Assembly (NCBI GenBank): GCA_946540705.1
Contig: CAMNJD010000360.1
Span: 1 to 7,865, forward strand
Length of the DNA stretch: 7,865 bases
Reading direction: 5' to 3'
Source of the DNA: an uncultured Ruminococcus sp.
GTDB lineage: Bacteria; Bacillota; Clostridia; Oscillospirales; Ruminococcaceae
In this document: in pieces, positions 1 to 5,185 of the stretch
How the letters are laid out: each line of letters opens with the position of its first letter
Position numbering within the stretch: the stretch's first letter is position 1
Program-made: the position numbers and the translations under genes
Notes under the pieces: generated by a model
Databases searched by the model: none
What the model saw: only the letters and a program-made list of their open reading frames with translations
What the model was told of the DNA's origin: nothing

Positions 1-162
1 TTCTGCGGGTACTGCGGCGCCTGAGCATTCTGCGGATACTGCGGAGCCTGTGCATTCTGCGGGTACTGCGGCGCCTGCGGCGTCTGCGGGTACTGCGGCA
101 CCTGTGCGTTCTGCGGGTACTGCGGCGTCTGCGCTGCCTGCGGATTCTGAGGCGGCTGTGCA
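1..162 (-). repeat. 27-bp in-frame tandem repeat coding for AQAPQYPQN
   Basis: Five clear 27-bp units (1-27, 28-54, 55-81, 82-108, 109-135) and one degenerate unit (136-162) lie head to tail; on the plus strand the core of each unit is TCTGCGGGTACTGCGG. Because 27 bases is nine codons, the array stays in the frame of the minus-strand membrane protein and encodes copies of A-Q-(A/V/T)-P-Q-Y-P-Q-(N/T). Most differences between units are synonymous or conservative, with the outer unit most diverged. The array may continue left of the window. Gain or loss of units would change tail length without a frameshift. Confidence 0.9.
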
Positions 163-713
163 TTCTTTGCGCCGCCGAAGCGGTCTGCAAGGCTGGTTGT
201 CAGGCCGAGCTCCTGCTGCTTTGCTTCCAGCTTTTGCTGGCGGTGCGACTGTATCTTCTGTCCGGCGGCCTGTCCCGCTTTGGATTCGGAGATCTTTTTG
301 GCCGCAACGGCTATGCCCTTGCCGAGCGTCAGACCGATAAAGGTCGTGATCGTCTGCACAACGACAAACAGCACAAGGATCAGGCCGAATGTGATCGCGC
401 AGAGGCCGAAGGTGCTCTGGAACCATGTCGGATGCGCCTTCCAGATGCGGATATACCCAAGGAGCATGTACAGCACGGAAAGGGAGCAGGAAACATAAAA
501 GCCGACGCTGTAGTAGGTGAACCGCTCGAAAATCTCCCAGCCGCCTTCAAACGGCGGGAAGACGTCCTCCAGCTTGTAGACGCGGACCAGCAGGTTGCGG
601 ATCGCGTTGTTGATGACGATAGAGAGTATGATCGCGCCGATGGCAGAGATCCAGAACGGGAGGCTGAAATCGGGAGAACTCCCGGAAAATGCAAGTAAAG
701 CAGTGTTCATCAT
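1..713 (-). CDS. Three-helix membrane protein with Pro/Gln/Tyr repeat tail (partial, C-terminus off the window)
   Basis: I do not recognise this protein. Reading from the ATG at 713 gives 237 codons with no stop, so the 3' end lies beyond the left edge. The start is well supported: AAAGGAGGA (721-729) sits 7 bases upstream and overlaps the stop codon of the preceding gene; a second ATG follows directly at 710. Hydrophobic segments near residues 19-39, 69-91 and 101-126 look like three transmembrane helices. A charged Gln/Lys-rich stretch (about 138-170) follows, possibly helical or coiled, then a low-complexity tail from about residue 186 built on the nonamer AQAPQYPQN. The tail resembles the Pro/Gln/Tyr-rich disordered tails of some Firmicutes membrane proteins, which may mediate protein contacts or clustering. 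The gene lies 14 bases downstream of the 728-1276 gene, so the two are almost certainly co-transcribed. The coding call is firm; the function is unknown. Confidence 0.85.
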   Translation of the reverse strand, partial: MMNTALLAFSGSSPDFSLPFWISAIGAIILSIVINNAIRNLLVRVYKLEDVFPPFEGGWEIFERFTYYSVGFYVSCSLSVLYMLLGYIRIWKAHPTWFQSTFGLCAITFGLILVLFVVVQTITTFIGLTLGKGIAVAAKKISESKAGQAAGQKIQSHRQQKLEAKQQELGLTTSLADRFGGAKNAQPPQNPQAAQTPQYPQNAQVPQYPQTPQAPQYPQNAQAPQYPQNAQAPQYPQ

Positions 714-727
714 CGGATATTCCTCCT

Positions 728-1276
728 TTATGCCTTCACATTGACCTGCGCAGCATTGTCATACTCATAGAACGCCCGCTCGATTTTTGTCAGCAGAATG
801 TTCATCGAGAGCGTATCGACCGGGAGATTGGAATGCACATTTTCATTCACTTCCTGAACGCTCTTGTAGCTTGTGATGCGGAAGCGGTATGTGGTCTTTT
901 CCGGGTCATGGTCAAAGGATTCCACCATTTCGGCGAGTTCAGCCTGAAAGACCGGATTCATGTCCGGATCGGCTGAGCGCATAATAAAGTGAAAGCCGTA
1001 CTCGTTGAATTTCGCGCTGAGCTGTCCGGCGGCAGGCTTGCCGGAATACGGGTAGAAATTGATGCGGTAGTCAATTTTTTTCATTACTTCCGTTATTTCC
1101 TCGCGGGTCGACTTGCGGACGGTCAGGTATTCCGAATGCGTATAGAACGCTTTGTCACGCTCAAAGATCAGTCCCTGCGCGAGCAGCTCCTGCCGCACCT
1201 TTTTCTTGCCGTACGATACCCAGAGCCCGAGCAGCACCAGAAGTGCAAAAAAACCGATCACAATCAGCCAGAACAT
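728..1276 (-). CDS. Hypothetical single-pass membrane-anchored protein
   Basis: This 182-residue protein does not match a family I can name. Residues 2-21 form a very hydrophobic segment followed by KKK (24-26), which by the positive-inside rule suggests a membrane anchor with the remaining ~155 residues in the cytoplasm. That soluble part is charged and aromatic-rich, of mixed alpha/beta character, with no catalytic motif I recognise. I chose the ATG at 1276 because AGGGAGG (1283-1289) lies 6 bases upstream; a TTG at 1294 would add six residues but would put that ribosome site inside the coding region. The gene is the first of a minus-strand operon with the repeat-tailed membrane protein, whose ribosome site overlaps this gene's TAA. 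A promoter is visible at 1339-1367. The two products may act together at the membrane, but that is inference from linkage only. Confidence 0.85.
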   Translation of the reverse strand: MFWLIVIGFFALLVLLGLWVSYGKKKVRQELLAQGLIFERDKAFYTHSEYLTVRKSTREEITEVMKKIDYRINFYPYSGKPAAGQLSAKFNEYGFHFIMRSADPDMNPVFQAELAEMVESFDHDPEKTTYRFRITSYKSVQEVNENVHSNLPVDTLSMNILLTKIERAFYEYDNAAQVNVKA

Positions 1277-1307
1277 AAGCAGCCTCCCTGTCAATCAACA
1301 TGATACC

Positions 1308-1330
1308 GGGGTTCTGTTTTCTCGTACCCC
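1308..1330 (-). other. Short hairpin in the leader of the minus-strand operon
   Basis: GGGGT (1308-1312) can pair with ACCCC (1326-1330) across a 13-base loop. It lies in the roughly 55-nt leader between the promoter and the ribosome site of the 728-1276 gene. Five pairs with a large loop is weak, and no riboswitch family is recognisable, so a regulatory role is only a possibility. Confidence 0.3.
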
Positions 1331-1338
1331 TATGTCAT

Positions 1339-1367
1339 ATTGTAGCATATTCGCACAGAATTGTCAC
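1339..1367 (-). promoter_or_regulatory. SigA-type extended -10 promoter for the minus-strand membrane operon
   Basis: On the minus strand, GTGACA (1362-1367) and TACAAT (1339-1344) are separated by 17 bases. The TGC directly before TACAAT makes an extended -10 element. Transcription would begin near 1332, leaving a leader of about 55 nt before the ATG at 1276. Confidence 0.75.
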
Positions 1368-1427
1368 CACACAAACGGGTAGTTTTCAGAAAATATCTAC
1401 AGTCAGGAAACCGGTGAATCATGTATC

Positions 1428-1439
1428 GCTGCGTGCAGC
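1428..1439. repeat. Small palindrome in the divergent intergenic region
   Basis: GCTGC-GT-GCAGC is a perfect inverted repeat with 5-base arms. It lies in a short GC-rich patch (about 1428-1455) between the two divergent promoters, about 26 bases upstream of the plus-strand -35 box. It could be an operator, but a 10-bp palindrome in GC-rich DNA can arise by chance. Confidence 0.3.
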
Positions 1440-1464
1440 CGCCCGCCGGCCGCGTGAGTGAATA

Positions 1465-1493
1465 TTGACAAAATCGGCTGTTTCATGTATAAT
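1465..1493 (+). promoter_or_regulatory. Perfect-consensus SigA promoter of the patatin-GH3 operon
   Basis: TTGACA (1465-1470) and TATAAT (1488-1493) are both exact consensus hexamers with the ideal 17-base spacer. Transcription should start near 1500. This argues against translation starting at the in-frame ATG at 1458, upstream of the -35 box, and leaves a leader of about 60 nt before the ATG at 1563. Such a promoter suggests strong basal expression unless a repressor acts on it. Confidence 0.9.
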
Positions 1494-1562
1494 AAAATTA
1501 TGGCGATATTGCAGACGGCGCATGACAGACCGCTGCTTCTCCGCCGAAAGGGAGGATTCATT

Positions 1563-2669
1563 ATGGCAAACGAAATCATTACGTCCGCCGCGGTCAGAGA
1601 GACCGACAGCGAAAAGCCGACTGCGCTCTGCCTCGGCGGCGGCGGCGCAAAGGGCGCATTCCAGATCGGCGCATGGCAGGCGCTTCAGGAGGCAGGGCTG
1701 ATCTCCGGCATCAAGGCCGCTGCGGGCTGCTCCGTCGGCGCGCTGAATGCCGCACTGTTCGCGCTGGGCGATCTGGACTACGCAAAACAGATCTGGTCCT
1801 CGATCAGACCCGCAGACCTGCTTGCCCCCGGTACGGACGGCGCGTTTTTCTCGCGTGACGGCCTCATCCGCATCATCAACGCACTGCCGCTGGAGCGCAT
1901 CAGCAATTCCCCCGTCCGCGTACATGTCAGCGTACAGCACCAGGCAAGCGGCGAACCGGTCTACTTCGAGCTGAACGGGCTCCCGAACGAGAGCATCAAA
2001 ACACTTCTGCTCGCTTCCTCTGCGATCCCGCATATCTATTCGCCGGAGCATTATCTCGGCACCGAATATCTCGACTGCGGCAGGATCCCGCAGGGCTATG
2101 TCTGCCTTTCTCCGGTCTATCATCAGGGACACCGCAGGATCGTGCTCGTGTCGCTGAAGCCGGTGCTGCCGCTCGACCCCGTGATCGAATACCCCGATGC
2201 CGATGTGACGGTCATCAAGCCGCTGAAAAATATGGGCAATCTCCTGACCGGTACGCTCAATTTCGCACCGGAGCGCATTGCCGCGCATCTGGAGCAGGGC
2301 TATGCCGACGCAAAGGCCGCGCTGGAAGGCTTCACGCCGCAGCCGCAGACCAAGGAAGAAATGAACGCGGCGCTCGTGCAGAAGATGACAAAGCTCTTCC
2401 CGAACGGCGCACTGCTCGCGGATTTCATCCAGGGCTTCGGCAGCCGCCTTGCACCGAACATCAAGGCGCCGACCCTCGGCGGCAATGTCTGGTATGACAA
2501 CATCTTTGAGGTGGACGGCTGGCGCCTTCAGCAGCAGCGCACGGCGGGTTTGAAGTCTCATTACCGCATCCTCGACCCGAAGAACGTCCGCGCAGCATGG
2601 GTGCTTTCTCCGCAAACGCTGCTTGATGCCCTGTGCAGCTACGAAAATGCACAGCAGAACAGCCGGTAA
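1563..2669 (+). CDS. Patatin-like phospholipase / acyl hydrolase
   Basis: This 368-residue protein has the patatin-like alpha/beta-hydrolase signature: the glycine-rich oxyanion-hole motif GGGGAKG (25-31), the nucleophile elbow GCSVG (55-59, Ser57), the conserved ASSAIP stretch (151-156), and an Asp (Asp171) that should complete the Ser-Asp dyad. Family members hydrolyse acyl esters of phospholipids or other lipids. No signal peptide or membrane segment is seen, so it is probably cytoplasmic or peripheral to the membrane. The Asp motif reads Asp-Cys-Gly instead of the usual Asp-Gly-Gly/Ala. The region after residue 200 is not recognised, although HLEQGYADAKAAL (242-254) resembles the end of many bacterial patatin domains. 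The ATG at 1563 was chosen because AAAGGGAGG (1547-1555) lies 7 bases upstream. In-frame ATGs at 1458 and 1500 lie upstream of, or at, the expected transcription start. The GH3 gene begins 25 bases downstream, so the two are very likely co-transcribed. The natural substrate is unknown. Confidence 0.9.
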   Translation: MANEIITSAAVRETDSEKPTALCLGGGGAKGAFQIGAWQALQEAGLISGIKAAAGCSVGALNAALFALGDLDYAKQIWSSIRPADLLAPGTDGAFFSRDGLIRIINALPLERISNSPVRVHVSVQHQASGEPVYFELNGLPNESIKTLLLASSAIPHIYSPEHYLGTEYLDCGRIPQGYVCLSPVYHQGHRRIVLVSLKPVLPLDPVIEYPDADVTVIKPLKNMGNLLTGTLNFAPERIAAHLEQGYADAKAALEGFTPQPQTKEEMNAALVQKMTKLFPNGALLADFIQGFGSRLAPNIKAPTLGGNVWYDNIFEVDGWRLQQQRTAGLKSHYRILDPKNVRAAWVLSPQTLLDALCSYENAQQNSR

Positions 2670-2674
2670 CCGGC
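2662..2674 (+). repeat. Mini-hairpin centred on the patatin stop codon
   Basis: GCCGG-TAA-CCGGC is a perfect inverted repeat whose loop is exactly the patatin stop codon. It lies 20 bases before the GH3 start, with no U-tract, so it is not a terminator. It could influence ribosome hand-over or mRNA stability between the two cistrons, or be chance. Confidence 0.4.
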
Positions 2675-2694
2675 GGATGAATTGAGGTGCTGAT

Positions 2695-4968
2695 ATGTCT
2701 GATCTGACAAAAGAGGAACAGATCTATATAGTAAACGGACAGTCTTTTTTTGCAATGGGCGAGCTGCCGGAGAAAAATATCCCGCGTGTGCAGATGCTCG
2801 ACGGCGGAACCGGCCTGAATTTCGAGCAGCTTTTCGGTGATTTTCTCACCTACCATAAAAAAGAGGGCAACGGCGGCGCGGCGCTCCGCGATGTGCTGGC
2901 ACACTATTATGAACCCGAACAGCTCTCCTCCGATGAGGCGCGGGAGATGTATGAATGGATCCGGGCGCGTGTGAAGGAGCGCATTCCGGACTGCACCGCA
3001 CCGGGCTGCTATCCGCCCGGCATGCTGCTCGGCGCGACATGGAATGCGGAAACCGTCGGTGCCGTCGGTCATGCGCTGGGGCATGAGGCCCGCGCATACG
3101 GCGTGCATGTGCTGCTTGGAACCCCGAATGTCAACATTCACCGCGACCCCCGCGGCGGCAGAGCCTTCGAGGGCTATTCCGAGGACCCCTATCTCGTCAC
3201 GCAGCTCGCACCGGCACTGGTGCGCGGTGTCGAGGCGGAGGGCGTTGCTGCGAATGTCAAGCACTTTGCCGCGAATAATCAGGAGACAAACCGCCTGAAC
3301 ATCAACGAAACGATCTCCGAACGCGCACTGCATGAGATCTACTACCCCGGCTTCCGGGCATGTGTCGAGGCGGGCTGCGCGACCGTCATGGCCGCCTATA
3401 ACCAGATCAACGGCGTGCCGTGTACCGAAAACAGCGCAATGCTGACAGATATGCTGCGCGGCGAATGGGGCTTTACCGGTCTTGTGATGTCCGACTGGGG
3501 CGCGGTCTATCATCCCGCAGCGGCACTGAATGCCGGAACGGATGTGAACATGCCCGGGCCTGTTGCACCGGACGCACTGCGCGCAGCACTGGCGGACGGT
3601 TCGCTTGATCCGCAGAAGCTGGAGACTGCCTCTGACCGTGCGGCGGCGCTGGCAAGGAAATATGCGCGGAAGCCGACCGGGACGATCGACCTTGCCATGA
3701 CCGACAAGGCGGCATATGACGCGGCAGCCGAGGGCATTGTCATGCTCAAAAACGAAAACGGCTGCTGTCCGCTCCCGCAGAACGCGAAGATCGCGCTGCA
3801 CGGCGAATTCTGCGAATATCTGCTGACCTGCGGCGAGGGCAGTGCGGGCATCCGCACCGACCGGAACGTGTCGTTCCCCGAATCGCTGCGGGCACATGCA
3901 CAGGCGGTGCAGACGGGCAGCTTCGACGGCGCCGACACGATGATCTATGTGTACAGCGTCGCGGGCAGAGAGGGCAACGACCGCAGAACGATCGCAGTCA
4001 GCGAAGCAGACAGAGAAGCGATGCAGGCACAGATCAATTACGCAGATGCGCGCAGAATGCGGAAAATTCTCATTCTCAATATCAGCGCACCGGTCGATCT
4101 CTGCGGACTGGACGCGGCATTCGATGCGATTTTCTGCTGCTTTCTGCCGGGCATGCAGGGTGCAAGGGCGCTCGCAGATATCCTCTGCGGGGCGGTGAAT
4201 CCCTCCGGGCATCTGCCGCTGACCTTCCCGTGCAATGACCGCGTGATGCCGACGGCGCTGAACTTCCCCGGCGACGGCATGCAGGTGACCTACGGAGAGG
4301 GCATTTTCGTCGGCTACCGCTGGTACACGACCTTACAGCAGCCATGCAGATATCCGTTCGGCTTCGGCCTGTCGTACACTGATTTTGCATTGAAGCAGAT
4401 CCGCGCCGACCGCAGCGAATTTACAGACACCGTGCAGGTCACTGTGACCGTGAAGAACACCGGCAGCCGTGCCGGAAAGACGGTTGTGCAGCTCTATGTG
4501 CAGGATCCCGTATCGCACCTGACCAAGCCCGTGCGGGAGCTGAAGGCGTTTCAGAAGGTGCTGCTGGATGCGGGGGAGGAACGTGCGCTGACCTTTGTGC
4601 TGGATCGCCGCGCCTTTGAGAGCTACGACCCGAACCTGCACGCATGGACGCTTGAGGAGGGCGAATATGTGATTGCGGCGGGCTTCTCGGCACTCGATGT
4701 GCCGGTGTGTACATCGGTCTATGCGAATGTGCAGTCGCCCTACACCTGCGGCGCGAACACGAGCGTCAAGGAGATCTATGAGGATGCGCAGCTTCAGAAG
4801 ATCCTGCATGACTTCATGGATGCGCATGAGATGCCGTGGACGCTGATTCTTTCGACCTATGAGTACACCGCGCAGGACAGTTTGCAGAAGATCTTTGATC
4901 TGCTCGGCACAGCGGAGGAGACAAGGCAGGTGCTCTACACGGCACTGCGGACCGTGCGCAGGAAATAA
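2695..4968 (+). CDS. Glycoside hydrolase family 3 beta-glycosidase, cytoplasmic
   Basis: This 757-residue protein has the usual GH3 order. An N-terminal TIM-barrel domain (about 1-330) carries NIHRDPRGGRAFEGYSEDP (147-165), KHFAANNQE (189-197) and the nucleophile motif SDWGA (266-270, Asp267). A C-terminal sandwich domain (about 340-560) contains GREGNDR (424-430), where Glu426 is the likely acid/base. An FnIII-like domain follows (about 575-670). GH3 enzymes of this layout release beta-linked glucose, xylose or related sugars from the non-reducing end; the exact sugar cannot be read from sequence. There is no signal peptide and there are many cysteines, which suit a reducing cytoplasm. A helical tail (about 676-757) follows the FnIII-like domain and is not part of the core fold. 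The ATG at 2695 has GAGGTG (2684-2689) 5 bases upstream. The gene is second in an operon with the patatin-like hydrolase and is followed by a terminator at 4978-5012. Confidence 0.93.
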   Translation: MSDLTKEEQIYIVNGQSFFAMGELPEKNIPRVQMLDGGTGLNFEQLFGDFLTYHKKEGNGGAALRDVLAHYYEPEQLSSDEAREMYEWIRARVKERIPDCTAPGCYPPGMLLGATWNAETVGAVGHALGHEARAYGVHVLLGTPNVNIHRDPRGGRAFEGYSEDPYLVTQLAPALVRGVEAEGVAANVKHFAANNQETNRLNINETISERALHEIYYPGFRACVEAGCATVMAAYNQINGVPCTENSAMLTDMLRGEWGFTGLVMSDWGAVYHPAAALNAGTDVNMPGPVAPDALRAALADGSLDPQKLETASDRAAALARKYARKPTGTIDLAMTDKAAYDAAAEGIVMLKNENGCCPLPQNAKIALHGEFCEYLLTCGEGSAGIRTDRNVSFPESLRAHAQAVQTGSFDGADTMIYVYSVAGREGNDRRTIAVSEADREAMQAQINYADARRMRKILILNISAPVDLCGLDAAFDAIFCCFLPGMQGARALADILCGAVNPSGHLPLTFPCNDRVMPTALNFPGDGMQVTYGEGIFVGYRWYTTLQQPCRYPFGFGLSYTDFALKQIRADRSEFTDTVQVTVTVKNTGSRAGKTVVQLYVQDPVSHLTKPVRELKAFQKVLLDAGEERALTFVLDRRAFESYDPNLHAWTLEEGEYVIAAGFSALDVPVCTSVYANVQSPYTCGANTSVKEIYEDAQLQKILHDFMDAHEMPWTLILSTYEYTAQDSLQKIFDLLGTAEETRQVLYTALRTVRRK

Positions 4969-4977
4969 TCCCGCAAA

Positions 4978-5012
4978 AAACCGGCAGCCCGACGAACACA
5001 GGCTGCCGGTTT
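4978..5012 (+). terminator. Intrinsic terminator after the GH3 gene, possibly bidirectional
   Basis: AAACCGGCAGCC (4978-4989) pairs perfectly with GGCTGCCGGTTT (5001-5012) across an 11-base loop, starting 9 bases after the GH3 stop. On the plus strand the stem leads into TTTCCGTTTG, a modest U-tract. On the minus strand the same stem is followed by six Us (from 4975-4980), a more canonical arrangement, so it may also stop antisense transcripts. Confidence 0.85.
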
Positions 5013-5030
5013 CCGTTTGCGAAAGACACG

Positions 5031-5103
5031 GTCTGATTCGGTTTACCGGATAATTGTGCAGGAAAATCGGAGCATTGTTCATTGCAATCAGACAGGAAAT
5101 CAG
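5031..5103 (+). promoter_or_regulatory. AATCAG repeats around the pectate lyase promoter (candidate operator)
   Basis: AATCAGAC (5087-5094) and AATCAG (5098-5103) are direct repeats 11 bp apart, about one helical turn. Both lie in the -35/-10 spacer; the first shares a base with the -35 box and the second abuts the -10 box. An exact inverted copy, GTCTGATT, lies upstream at 5031-5038. The position would suit a repressor that blocks RNA polymerase, with the distal copy as an auxiliary site. No regulator is identified. Confidence 0.4.
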
Positions 5104-5109
5104 TATAAT
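5082..5109 (+). promoter_or_regulatory. Promoter of the pectate lyase gene
   Basis: TATAAT (5104-5109) is an exact -10 hexamer; TTGCAA (5082-5087) is a 4/6 match to the -35 consensus with a 16-base spacer. Transcription should begin near 5116-5117, directly in front of a stem-loop. The weaker -35 fits a gene under control rather than constitutive expression, though that is inference. Confidence 0.7.
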
Positions 5110-5116
5110 AATAACA

Positions 5117-5185
5117 GAGGCGGGAACAGTGCATGATCCCCGCCGGTGCGAATCCGTGATTTTTGATTATTTGGGGGGACTTTAT
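5117..5185 (+). promoter_or_regulatory. Structured 5' leader of the pectate lyase mRNA (candidate cis-regulatory RNA)
   Basis: The predicted transcript opens with a stem-loop: GGCGGG (5119-5124) pairs with CCCGCC (5139-5144) around a 14-base loop. It is followed by GGTGCGAATCC (5145-5155), which can form a short GG/CC-closed T-loop-like hairpin. That segment resembles both a tRNA T-arm (GGTTCGAATCC) and, from memory, the L5 region of cobalamin riboswitches, but the rest of either structure is absent. The ribosome site is an unusual G-run, GGGGGGA (5173-5179), 6 bases before the ATG. Its GGGGA part can pair with TCCCC (5137-5141), which overlaps the 3' arm of the first stem, so two exclusive folds are possible. 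A 5'-proximal stem-loop could also simply protect the mRNA from decay. No known riboswitch family is confidently matched. Confidence 0.45.

Noticed and set aside
1..162. CRISPR array
   Set aside because: The 27-bp units are contiguous with no unique spacers and lie in frame inside a coding region.
234..698. 154-codon plus-strand open frame inside the left membrane gene
   Set aside because: The minus-strand frame has a strong ribosome site, three membrane helices and in-frame repeats, while this one is a charged string with no features.
1419..2615. 398-codon open frame on the minus strand opposite the patatin gene
   Set aside because: It is antisense to the patatin motifs, its product is Arg/Cys-rich with no family features, and it runs across the divergent promoter region.
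2461..4212. 583-codon open frame on the minus strand opposite the GH3 gene
   Set aside because: It is antisense to conserved GH3 motifs, has no recognisable domain, and is explained by the same codon bias.
5117..5160. Cobalamin riboswitch
   Set aside because: Only the GGTGCGAATCC block and a nearby GGGAA resemble it. The conserved GCTGACGCGCAACGG-like core and the upstream GCCACTG are missing, the leader is too short, and the downstream gene has no link to B12.
5117..5160. tRNA gene, because of the T-arm-like GGTGCGAATCC
   Set aside because: There is no acceptor stem, anticodon arm or CCA end in the expected places.
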